A DNA stretch of 22,295 bases, taken from the NCBI GenBank assembly GCA_031269165.1, contig JAISZQ010000011.1:1-22295 (forward strand), read 5' to 3'. The stretch comes from Spirochaetaceae bacterium (GTDB lineage: Bacteria > Spirochaetota > Spirochaetia > Treponematales > Breznakiellaceae). Made by a program: the position numbers and the translations under genes. Below are positions 14,826-21,809 of this stretch, in pieces. A model generated the notes under the pieces. The model saw only the letters and a program-made list of their open reading frames with translations, searched no databases and was not told the DNA's origin. The first letter of the stretch is position 1; every line of letters starts with the position of its first letter.

Positions 14826-15578
14826 ATGGTTTTACTTCGTGCCGATGATTTGGGCTATTCAAAAGGAATAAACTATGGCATCGCCGAAACGGTCAAGTCC
14901 GGCATGATAAAGAATGTCGGACTTATGCCGAACATGAGTGCCGCCGAACACGGCGTCAGTCTGGTTGCCGGGGCCGCTCTTTGTATCGGACAGCATACCA
15001 ACATTAGTGTCGGGCGCCCCTTAACCAGCCCGGACAAAATCCCCAGCCTTGTTACGGAGAGCGGCGAGTTTAAACCATCCTCCATGTACCGGGCGGCGAA
15101 AGAGGATTTTGTCGTTCTCGACGAGGTGCTTTTAGAGATTGAAGCGCAGTACCGGAGGTTTGTGGAACTTGTCGGCAGAAAACCCGACTATATTGAATGC
15201 CACGCGGTCTCAAGCAAAAACCTCTTTCTTGGTCTTGAAGAAGTCGCCAAAAAGTACGGGTTAAAATATTCTCCCATTTCTCCCATGCCGCTTGACGATA
15301 AACCGGTGACGATAGGCGCAACAAAAGTCTTCATGACCATGGACGCTATGCGGCCTGAGTACAACCCGTTTGCATCATTAACGCGCATGGTTGAAAACGC
15401 GCATCCTGACGGTTGCGCCATGATGGTATTTCACCCCGGTTTTCTGGACAACTACCTGCTGAAAACATCGTCATTGACAACGCCACGAGCCATAGAAGTA
15501 GAGATGCTTTGCGATCCCGCTACACGGGAATGGCTGGAACAACATCACGTCGTATTGGCAACCTATCACGATTTGTAA
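14826..15578 (+). CDS. ChbG/YdjC family carbohydrate deacetylase
   Basis: The 250-residue protein has the usual length for ChbG/YdjC enzymes, metal-dependent deacetylases that remove an acetyl group from N-acetylated (often phosphorylated) oligosaccharides such as chitobiose phosphate. Visible motifs: R-A-D-D-L-G-Y-S with Asp7/Asp8 at the N-terminus, His57 in G-Q-H-T-N, His126 in E-C-H-A and His203 in F-H-P-G-F. It is cytoplasmic. The ATG is one base after the PTS stop codon, and its ribosome binding site (AGGAAGG) lies inside the PTS gene, so the two are translationally coupled. The likely pathway is uptake and phosphorylation by the PTS, then deacetylation here. No glycosidase for the product is adjacent. 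An array of R1 repeats follows instead of a terminator. Confidence 0.9.
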   Translation: MVLLRADDLGYSKGINYGIAETVKSGMIKNVGLMPNMSAAEHGVSLVAGAALCIGQHTNISVGRPLTSPDKIPSLVTESGEFKPSSMYRAAKEDFVVLDEVLLEIEAQYRRFVELVGRKPDYIECHAVSSKNLFLGLEEVAKKYGLKYSPISPMPLDDKPVTIGATKVFMTMDAMRPEYNPFASLTRMVENAHPDGCAMMVFHPGFLDNYLLKTSSLTTPRAIEVEMLCDPATREWLEQHHVVLATYHDL

Positions 15579-15623
15579 TCGCGGCGTTTGTGAGAGAACG
15601 GTGACGGCTTTGCCGGCGGGGTC

Positions 15624-16433
15624 GTCATTGCGAAGTGAGCAGGGTGAAGCAATCCAGACGAGGGGATTCCGCACTGGATTGCTTCGCTCGGCAATTTGCC
15701 GCTCGCTCGCAATGACGAGTGAAGGCGCAATGACGGGAGGGCGTGTCATTGCGAACCTGCGGCAACATAGTTGTCGCGGCAGTTTGCCGTTGGTGAAGCA
15801 ATCCAGACGAGGAAGGCCTTCCCGCCGGATTGCTTCGCTCCGCTCGCAATGACGAGTGGAGGCGCAATGACGAGAGGGCGTGTCATTGCGAACCCGTAGG
15901 GTGAAGCAATCCAGACGAGGCATTCCCCGCTGGATTGCTCCGCTCGGCAATGTGCCGCTTGCTCGCAATGACGAATGGAGGCGCAATGACAGGGGGACCG
16001 TCATTGCGAACCTGCGGCAACATAGTTGTCGCGGCAGTTTGCCGTTGGTGAAGCAATCCAGACGAGGAAGGCCTTTCCACACTGGATTGCTTCGCTCGGC
16101 TCGCAATGACGAGTGAAGGCGCAATGACGGGAGGGGCTCGTCATTGCGAACCCGTAGGGTGAAGCAATCCAGACGAGGCGTTCCCGCTGGATTGCTTCGC
16201 TTCGCTCGCAATGACGAGTGGAGGCGCAATGACGGGAGGGGCGCGTCATTGCGAACCCGTAGGGTGAAGCAATCCAGACGAGGCGTTCCCTGCTGGATTG
16301 CTTCGCTCGGCTCGCAATGACAAGTGGAGGTGCAATGACGGGAGGGGCTCGTCATTGCGAACCTGCGGCAACATAGTTGCCGTTGGTGAAGCAATCCAGA
16401 TGCGGCATTCCCACCGGATTACTTCCCCCGTGA
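15624..16433. repeat. R1 palindromic repeat array, seven copies
   Basis: Copies start at 15624, 15745, 15882, 16000, 16140, 16245 and 16351, each about 75-110 bases. They are separated by a conserved spacer of about 30 bases, GAGTGGAGGCGCAATGACGG-like. Each begins GTCATTGCGAA and ends GCTCGCAATGAC around AGCAATCCAGACGAGG and GGATTGCTTCGCT. Copies 2, 4 and 7 carry a longer left part (CCTGCGGCAACATAGTT...); copies 3, 5 and 6 carry CCCGTAGGG. Copy 7 is degenerate at its right end, which runs into the thrS stop codon. It fills the gap between convergent genes. Spacers resemble each other and units are long palindromes, so it is not CRISPR. Confidence 0.9.
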
Positions 16434-18206
16434 TTACAGTTCCAAACTCTTTTCGTCAACCTTTTGTTGCACATAGTCCGCAAATGCGGCGGTCTGCATC
16501 GGGGGCAACTGGCGACCGTCACGCAAACGGATCGACACGGTGCCGGAGGCGGCCTCCTTTTCGCCCACCACGAGCATATACGGGATTTTGCGGGTCTGAC
16601 AGGCGCGGATTTTCGCGTTGAGGCGGCTGTCGTCAAGTTCCGCGCTCACCCGGAAATCGCGGGCCTTCAACTCGGCGGTGACCTTTTGGGCATACTCGTT
16701 AAAACTTTCCGCCACGGGGATCACCGCGATCTGTTCCGGGGCGATCCACACGGGGAACGCGCCCCCAAAGTGCTCGATCAACACGCCGAAAAAACGTTCC
16801 AGCGAACCGAGGAGCGCGCGGTGGACCATATAGGGCCGTTTCTGCTGGCCGTCCTTGTCCACAAACGTCATGCCGAAACGTTCCGGCTCGTTGAAGTCGA
16901 ACTGAATCGTCGTCATCTGCCATTCGCGGCCCAGCGCGTCCTTCACCTTGAGGTCGATCTTGGGGCCGTAGAACGCGCCGCCGCCCTCGTCAAGCTCGCA
17001 AGAGAGCCCCTCCGCGTCAACCGCCTTTTTAAGCGACTCCAGCGCGGCATCCCAGCGATCCTGCTCGCCGACAGAATGAGCGGGCTTCGTGGCAAGGTAG
17101 GCCTTGATGTCCTTGAAGCCGAAAATTTTCCATATCCAGAGGCTGAACCGCAACACCTCGCGTATCTCGCCCTCCATCTGATCGGGCGTACAAAAAATAT
17201 GCGCGTCGTCCTGGGTAAAGCCGCGCACCCGCAAAAGCCCGTGCAGCACGCCGCTCCGCTCGTAGCGGTAGACGGTGCCGAGTTCCGCCCAGCGCAGGGG
17301 CAGGTCGCGGTAACTCCAGCCCTTGTTCTTGTAAATCATGATGTGGAACGGACAGTTCATGGGCTTTAAGATATAGTCGTCCTTGTCGATCCGCATCGGC
17401 GAGTACATATTTTCAGAGTAAAACCCCAAGTGGCCGGACGTTTCCCAGAGCCAGCGCTTGCCGATATGCGGCGTGTAAAGGATTTCGTAGCCGTTGCGGT
17501 AATGCTCTTTGCGCCAAAAGTCCTCGATGGCGACACGCATTCGCCCGCCGTTGGGGTGCCAGTAGATGAGGCCCGCCCCGGCTTCCTCGTGCGTGGAAAA
17601 GAGGTCGAGATCCTTCCCAACCCGGCGGTGGTCGCGCTTTTCCACCTCGTCAAGAAACGCGAGATGGGCCTTGAGCTCTTTCGGCCCCTCCCACGCGGTC
17701 CCATAGATGCGGGTCAGCATCGGGCGTTTTTCGTCCCCGCGCCAGTAGGCCCCGGCGATCGATTGCAGTTTGAACGCCGCGCTGTTGATCTCGCGGGTAT
17801 TGGCAACGTGCGGCCCCCGGCAGAGATCGGCGAAACGGACATTGCCCTCCTTGTCGCGCTGTTCGTACACGGTGATCGTCTCTTCGGCCGCAAGCTCGTC
17901 AATCAACTCCGCCTTGAAGGGCTGATCGGCAAAACGCTTCTTCGCCTCTTCACGCGGCAACTCGACCCGCACAAAGTCCTCCCGCGCCTCGATAATCGCC
18001 TTCATCTCGGCCTCAACCGCCGCCAAATCCTCGTTCACAATCTGCCGGGGCAGTTGAAAGTCGTAGTAAAACCCGTTCTCGATCGCCGGCCCAATCGCCA
18101 GCTTCGTGCCGGGAAAAAGTTTCGTTACCGCCTCCGCCAAGACATGAGAGACCGAATGCCGGATTATTTCCCGCTTTTCGGCCTGTCCTCCATCATTATT
18201 GCTCAT
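16434..18206 (-). CDS. thrS: Threonyl-tRNA synthetase (lacking TGS domain)
   Basis: The enzyme charges tRNA-Thr with threonine. It is 590 residues from ATG 18206, shorter than the roughly 640 of E. coli, because the N-terminal TGS domain is absent. The protein begins almost at once with the editing domain (H-S-V-S-H at 17-21, and C-R-G-P-H). The class II core has zinc ligand Cys285 in P-M-N-C-P, motif 2 around R-Y-E-R-S-G with the downstream F-T-Q-D-D-A-H, and motif 3 in L-L-G-S-L-E-R-F. The C-terminal anticodon-binding domain starts near A-P-E-Q-I-A-V-I-P-V. ATG 18206 has GAGGA about 5 bases upstream; the upstream TTG at 18236 is less likely. A weak promoter (TTGACT 18248-18253, GATGAT 18225-18230, 17-base spacing) would give a short leader. 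It is convergent with the deacetylase gene. Confidence 0.95.
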   Translation of the reverse strand: MSNNDGGQAEKREIIRHSVSHVLAEAVTKLFPGTKLAIGPAIENGFYYDFQLPRQIVNEDLAAVEAEMKAIIEAREDFVRVELPREEAKKRFADQPFKAELIDELAAEETITVYEQRDKEGNVRFADLCRGPHVANTREINSAAFKLQSIAGAYWRGDEKRPMLTRIYGTAWEGPKELKAHLAFLDEVEKRDHRRVGKDLDLFSTHEEAGAGLIYWHPNGGRMRVAIEDFWRKEHYRNGYEILYTPHIGKRWLWETSGHLGFYSENMYSPMRIDKDDYILKPMNCPFHIMIYKNKGWSYRDLPLRWAELGTVYRYERSGVLHGLLRVRGFTQDDAHIFCTPDQMEGEIREVLRFSLWIWKIFGFKDIKAYLATKPAHSVGEQDRWDAALESLKKAVDAEGLSCELDEGGGAFYGPKIDLKVKDALGREWQMTTIQFDFNEPERFGMTFVDKDGQQKRPYMVHRALLGSLERFFGVLIEHFGGAFPVWIAPEQIAVIPVAESFNEYAQKVTAELKARDFRVSAELDDSRLNAKIRACQTRKIPYMLVVGEKEAASGTVSIRLRDGRQLPPMQTAAFADYVQQKVDEKSLEL

Positions 18207-18314
18207 AGTGTCCTCGTTCCAACCATCATCCCGCAAAACCAGCCGACAGTCAAGGCCCGCGCCATCACGAACATTTGTGCAGGCGGTTTGTTCCGTTCCT
18301 GTTGGTTCGTGGTT

Positions 18315-18557
18315 CTTAGAGCCTGTTCAAAATTTCAGCAAAAAGGGGGAAGTCTCCCCCTTCGCTCCGGTCTTCGCCCTCCGCTATCCCCCTCAGCGGG
18401 GGTTTCCCACCCCCGCAACGCCCCCGGCTCAACTTTCGGTCGTGGAGTTTCGGAAAAGTGGGGCGAAGCCCCGCCCGAAACTCCAGAAGCGGGCAAAGCC
18501 CGCGACCGGATCACAGCGGAGGGTTGCGTCCCGTGGGGTTTTTGAACAGGTTCTAGG
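18315..18557 (+). mobile_element. R2 element, complete copy (about 243 bp)
   Basis: The ends CTTAGAGCCTGTTCAAAA (18315-18332) and TTTTTGAACAGGTTCTAGG (18539-18557) are inverted repeats with two differences. Both ends are flanked by TA (T-TA-GAGCC and GGTTC-TA-G), as expected for Tc1/mariner-like or IS630-like targets, although other copies do not show this. It contains the subterminal hairpin AAGGGGGA-AGTC-TCCCCCTT and a different interior from the 8811-9140 copy, including a hairpin near 18442-18483 (GGAGTTTCGG ... CCGAAACTCC). It has no coding capacity. Confidence 0.75.
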
Positions 18558-18584
18558 CATTTATCCTGAAAAACGAAAAATTCT

Positions 18585-18629
18585 TCTTGACTAAACTTTT
18601 TCTTAGGGTTATACTTAACTATAGTTCAA
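18585..18629 (+). promoter_or_regulatory. Promoter and operator of the NCS2 permease, shared with ygeY
   Basis: -35 TTGACT (18587-18592), 17-base spacer, -10 TATACT (18610-18615). The palindrome-like TAGGGTTA-TACT-TAACTATA (18604-18623) keeps 6 of 8 arm pairs of the ygeY operator. The stretch from TCTTGACT to TTCAA matches the ygeY promoter at 41 of 45 bases. The predicted leader is about 118 bases and contains an R2-derived palindrome. Confidence 0.8.
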
Positions 18630-18642
18630 CATTGCGGTTATT

Positions 18643-18681
18643 TGAGCCTGTCAAAACTAACCGAGTTTTGGAACAGGCTCA
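18643..18681. repeat. Miniature R2: terminal repeats only
   Basis: TGAGCCTGTCAAAACT (18643-18658) and AGTTTTGGAACAGGCTCA (18664-18681) are nearly perfect inverted repeats with a five-base loop (AACCG), equal to two R2 ends without interior. A further fragment, GAGTTTTGAAACA, follows at 18684. It sits in the 5' leader of the NCS2 permease message, where it would form a strong hairpin. Confidence 0.75.
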
Positions 18682-18739
18682 ATGAGTTTTGAAACAAGCG
18701 TGTTTAAGATAAGAAAAATTTATAGAGAGGAGGATCGTT

Positions 18740-20227
18740 ATGGCAGAAAAGGCCAAAGGATCAATGTTTAAAGGCGCGGAATTGGTCTACCAGTTGGAGG
18801 GGAGACCGCCGCTCAGGGTCGCCTTGCCCCTCGGATTGCAGCACGTGTTGTCGATGTTTATCGGCAACCTTGCGCCCGTGCTGGTACTCGCCGGTATCGT
18901 AAACGCTTCGACGGGGCAGCTTATCATCACGCCGGAGCAACGAATGCTGATGGTGCAGTGCTGTATGTTCGCGTCCGGGGTGACGACGTTCGTGCAACTC
19001 TATCCGCTGAAATTCGGCGGGTATCAGATCGGGGCGGGGTTGCCCATCGTGATGGGGACGGCGTTTGCCTTCGTGCCGACGTTGCGGACACTGGGAGCCG
19101 AGTTCGGGATAAACGTCGTGCTGGGTTCGGTGATCGTCGGCGGCGTTGTCGAAATCCTCATGGGGTTCTTCATTAGGCCGCTTAAAAAGTTCTTCCCGCC
19201 GCTGGTTATCGGGGCGGTGCTGATGACGATCGGGATGCATCTCCTCCCGGTAGGCGTTCAGTACTTTGCGGGCGGCGCGGCGGCTGAGGCCAACGCGGGT
19301 ATCGCGGCGAACCTCATCGCGCAGGGCAAAGAGGTCCCGGCCAATGTTGCCGCGCTTGCCGCCCAATTCGCGTCCTGGCAAAACCTCGTCATCGGGTTCT
19401 CCGTGTTTATCGTGATTCTCCTGCTTCAACGTCTTGCGAAGGGGATGTTGAAGATCTCGGCGATCCTCATCGGCATCGCGGTGGGCTATGTGGTGGCCAT
19501 CATTCTGGGACAAGTGAACTTCCAGCAGGTCACGGATGCGGGGATTTTCGCCCTGCCCATCCCGCTTTCCATAAGGCCGGAGTTCCGCCTCGACGCGATT
19601 CTGGCGGTGGCGGCGATTTTTGTCGTGTCGGGGCTTGAGACAATGGGCAACATCAACGGGATCACCGTGGCGGCGTTTGACCGCGAGGCAACCACGAGAG
19701 AGATGTCGGGCGCGGTCATGGCGGATGCGGCGGGTTCGATGTTCGCCGCCCTCTTCAACACGCTGCCCAACACGGCGTTTGGCCAGAATGCCGGTATCGT
19801 GGCGATGACGAAGGTGGTCAACAAATTTTGTATCGCAACGGGCGCGGCGGTGCTGGTTCTCGCGGGCTTTGTTCCCAAGATCGGCGCGGTTTTCGCGGCG
19901 ATGCCGTACAGCGTCCTCGGCGGCGCGGTGGTAACGGTGTTCGCGATGATCATGCTCAACGGGATAAAGCTGATCGCTAAAGCCGGCTTCTCCGACCGCA
20001 ACCTCTTGATTCTCGCCATCACCTTCGGGGTAGCCTACGCGATCGGCGACAACAAACTGCTCATCGACCACCTTCCCGCATTCCTTCAGTACATCTTCAA
20101 AGACTCGATCGTCGCGGTGTGCGTGTTCTCCATCACCCTCAACCTGCTGTTCCCGCCCTCCGAAGAGGAAAAGGCCCGGCTCAAGAAGGCGCAGGAGGAA
20201 GCGGCACTGGAAGATTTGCAAGGGTAA
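18740..20227 (+). CDS. NCS2 (NAT) family nucleobase permease, purine-type (xanthine/uric acid-like)
   Basis: A 495-residue integral membrane protein with about 14 hydrophobic segments, the UraA/XanQ/UacT fold, importing a nucleobase with a cation. The start has the family's L-P-L-G-L-Q-H-V-L motif. Glu300 in G-L-E-T-M-G-N-I corresponds to the conserved TM8 glutamate of XanQ. The NAT signature is Q-N-A-G-I-V-A-M-T-K (349-358); Gln as first residue is usual for xanthine/urate carriers, whereas uracil carriers usually have Glu. The Lys-Glu-rich cytoplasmic tail is about 25 residues. ATG 18740 has GAGGAGG 7 bases upstream. The promoter is nearly identical to that of ygeY, which supports purine or urate uptake feeding the yge pathway; uracil remains possible. 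No clear terminator follows. Confidence 0.9.
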   Translation: MAEKAKGSMFKGAELVYQLEGRPPLRVALPLGLQHVLSMFIGNLAPVLVLAGIVNASTGQLIITPEQRMLMVQCCMFASGVTTFVQLYPLKFGGYQIGAGLPIVMGTAFAFVPTLRTLGAEFGINVVLGSVIVGGVVEILMGFFIRPLKKFFPPLVIGAVLMTIGMHLLPVGVQYFAGGAAAEANAGIAANLIAQGKEVPANVAALAAQFASWQNLVIGFSVFIVILLLQRLAKGMLKISAILIGIAVGYVVAIILGQVNFQQVTDAGIFALPIPLSIRPEFRLDAILAVAAIFVVSGLETMGNINGITVAAFDREATTREMSGAVMADAAGSMFAALFNTLPNTAFGQNAGIVAMTKVVNKFCIATGAAVLVLAGFVPKIGAVFAAMPYSVLGGAVVTVFAMIMLNGIKLIAKAGFSDRNLLILAITFGVAYAIGDNKLLIDHLPAFLQYIFKDSIVAVCVFSITLNLLFPPSEEEKARLKKAQEEAALEDLQG

Positions 20228-20239
20228 CTGAAAGACAAG

Positions 20240-20567
20240 GAGCCTGTTCCAAATATAAGAATGGTCCACAGATTGCGCCAGTTGGCGGCTGATTTTCACC
20301 GATGAAACGGGTTTTAGGTATGAAAAATAGGGGTAATCTGTGGACAAAAATGCTTAAATTGGTAAACAGTGCTCCGCGACCCACTGTCAACAACTTAAGA
20401 ATTTTGTCCGCAGATTGACGCGGATTTTCACGGATTATACCCCGCTCGATCCGTGTTAATCCGCGAAAATCCGCGGACCTTTCTTTTCTTTTTGCTTAAG
20501 TTGTTGACAGTGCTTCGCGACCCCCTTCAACGGGGACGTGCGTTCTGCGGCGTTTTGGAACAACCTC
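20240..20567 (+). mobile_element. Composite R2 element with nested R3 copies
   Basis: The outer ends are GAGCCTGTTCC (20240-20250) and GTTTTGGAACAACCTC (20552-20567). Inside, a degraded R3-like hairpin GTCCACAGATT/AATCTGTGGAC (20264-20274, 20335-20345) ends in a degenerate R3 end (GCTTAAATTGGTAAACAGTG, 20352-20371). A second, intact R3 follows at 20382-20512. GTGCTCCGCGACCC and GTGCTTCGCGACCC flank the intact copy as direct repeats. The R2 right part CCCCCTTCAACGGGGAC then resumes. Confidence 0.7.
20382..20512. mobile_element. R3 element, copy b (131 bp, perfect 18-bp terminal inverted repeats)
   Basis: CACTGTCAACAACTTAAG (20382-20399) and its exact complement (20495-20512). The interior is a long imperfect hairpin: GTCCGCAGATTGACGCGGAT... 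pairs with ...ATCCGCGAAAATCCGCGGAC. The element has the same plan as R3a at 1189-1388 but a different stem sequence. Confidence 0.8.
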
Positions 20568-20614
20568 AAGAAGCAACCGGGGCAGTGCCGCTCGTTACTG
20601 CAAGCACGTCCCCC

Positions 20615-20955
20615 GTCATAGTGAACGAGCCGCTCGTGAGAGCAGACGAAGCAATCCAGCGCGAGGGGTATCTTGTCTGGATTGCTTCGCTTCGCTCGCA
20701 ATGACAACACGCCTATCCTTTATCGCGCCGATACCAAGCATCCACGGCAAAGCCCTGCATGGCAGGATTATCCAGATGGGAACAGCATGGGCAACGGTGT
20801 TTCTGTGTATAGCCTCGTACAGCTATCCTCCTCAAAAAAATTTTACAGGCCTCCCAGAACGTTTTATCCCCGCCGTCATTGCGAGCGAGCCGCTCGTGAG
20901 AGCGGGCGAAGCAATCCAGCGGGAAGAGACCTTATCTGCATTGCTTCGTCGCTAA
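20615..20955. repeat. R1 palindromic repeat, two diverged copies
   Basis: Copies at 20615-20704 and 20875-20955 share the left part GAGCCGCTCGTGAGAGC(A/G)G(A/G)CGAAGCAATCCAGCG. The first closes with GGATTGCTTCGCTTCGCTCGCAATGAC, the second with a degenerate GCATTGCTTCGTCGC. 20705-20874 and 20956-21010 show no gene or repeat that I can name. Confidence 0.75.
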
Positions 20956-21016
20956 GGGCACGTTGCCACAGCCGTTCACCGGGTGTTTCTGTATAGAGTC
21001 CCGTTTCTGTGATTTT

Positions 21017-21058
21017 TTGACAAAAGTACTTGACAAGAGTATTATTTAGGACTATAAT
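21017..21058 (+). promoter_or_regulatory. Two overlapping promoters of the MarR operon
   Basis: Promoter A: TTGACA (21017-21022), 17 bases, TATTAT (21040-21045). Promoter B: TTGACA (21030-21035), 17 bases, TATAAT (21053-21058). The two are offset by 13 bases. The direct repeat AGTATTA occurs within B and again just after it and may be part of a MarR binding site. The leader is about 27 bases from B. Confidence 0.75.
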
Positions 21059-21091
21059 TAGTATTAAACAAGAAAAGATGGGAGAAGTTGT

Positions 21092-21574
21092 ATGAACTCA
21101 ACATTTGAACGGGAACTCGGAACAATCGCGTCCTCGATAAGCAGGATCAAGGGTCTGTACCAGCAGTGGGCGCAGAAAAACGATATGCTTTATGGCATTG
21201 TGCAGGTCTTATACATCCTGTATTTGGAGGGGCCTGTTACCCAAAAACAAATCAGTGAAAGTTGCGAAACGCCAAAACAGACCGTCAACAATGTGATACG
21301 GCTCTTTAAGAAAGAAAAGTATATCACCCTCGACACGGACGGCACGGACAAGCGGCAAAAACGTATCAAATTAACACCTGCCGGAAAAAACTATATGCAA
21401 AAAACGCTTGAGCCGTATTTCAGATTGAACGAGAAGGTTTTTGCCCGGCTGGGATCCGCATTGTCCCATCAATTGGTTGAAGGCTTGACCGCTCTCGGCG
21501 ACGCGATAGAACTGGAAATGGAATTATACGAAGTATCCTCGAAGTGGGAAAAGAAAGCGGAAAAGGAGGTTTGA
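21092..21574 (+). CDS. MarR family transcriptional regulator
   Basis: A 160-residue winged-helix regulator of MarR size. N-terminal and C-terminal helices (about 1-35 and 115-150) would make the dimer. The DNA-binding part runs from about T-Q-K-Q-I-S-E-S (helix 2) through P-K-Q-T-V-N-N-V-I-R-L-F (recognition helix, about 69-80) to the wing D-G-T-D-K-R-Q-K-R-I-K-L-T (about 90-102). MarR proteins usually repress their own operon and release DNA on binding a small ligand, or respond to oxidation. There is a single Cys in the recognition region (S-C-E-T-P). ATG 21092 has GGGAGAAG just upstream, behind a strong double promoter. The following frame starts two bases after its stop codon, so it is the first gene of an operon. 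Confidence 0.9.
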   Translation: MNSTFERELGTIASSISRIKGLYQQWAQKNDMLYGIVQVLYILYLEGPVTQKQISESCETPKQTVNNVIRLFKKEKYITLDTDGTDKRQKRIKLTPAGKNYMQKTLEPYFRLNEKVFARLGSALSHQLVEGLTALGDAIELEMELYEVSSKWEKKAEKEV

Positions 21575-21575
21575 T

Positions 21576-21809
21576 ATGAATGTCAAACAATTACCGTCGG
21601 TGATATTGATGGTATCAATATCTTTTTTGGCAATGCCGCTCACAAGCGGTGCGGGAAGGACCTCGTCCGTGGCGGATAGTCCGTCTTCACAAATTACGGC
21701 GGACATCGGCGCGCCAAGAGCCGTCGGCCCGGTAGCAGTGTATTTCGCCAGCGACATAAGTCCGGCGGATCTAGAAAAGATACAGGAGGCGCCTCTATGC
21801 GGATATTAA
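21576..21809 (+). pseudogene. Truncated N-terminal fragment of a DUF362-like secreted protein
   Basis: A 77-residue frame starting two bases after the MarR gene with AAGGAGG upstream. Residues 1-26 form a signal peptide (M-N-V-K-Q-L-P-S-V-I-L-M-V...). Later, V-A-V-Y-F-A-S-D-I-S-P-A-D-L-E-K-I-Q-E-A resembles the conserved N-terminus of DUF362 domain proteins (V-Y-F-T-S-D-I-S-P-E-G-L-x-K-I-Y-E-A-L), which continue for some 250 more residues. Here the match stops at E-A and the frame ends nine codons after the ribosome binding site of the next gene appears. This reads as a gene whose body was deleted and replaced by the following gene. It could still be translated as a small exported peptide. 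The family match is from memory. Confidence 0.55.

Noticed and set aside
15624..16433. Possible CRISPR array
   Set aside because: Units are 75-110-base palindromes and the spacers are alike and not unique; no cas genes are near. This is an R1 repeat array.
18206..18236. Longer thrS start at TTG 18236
   Set aside because: The ATG at 18206 has a proper Shine-Dalgarno site, and the extra ten residues are not part of the family.
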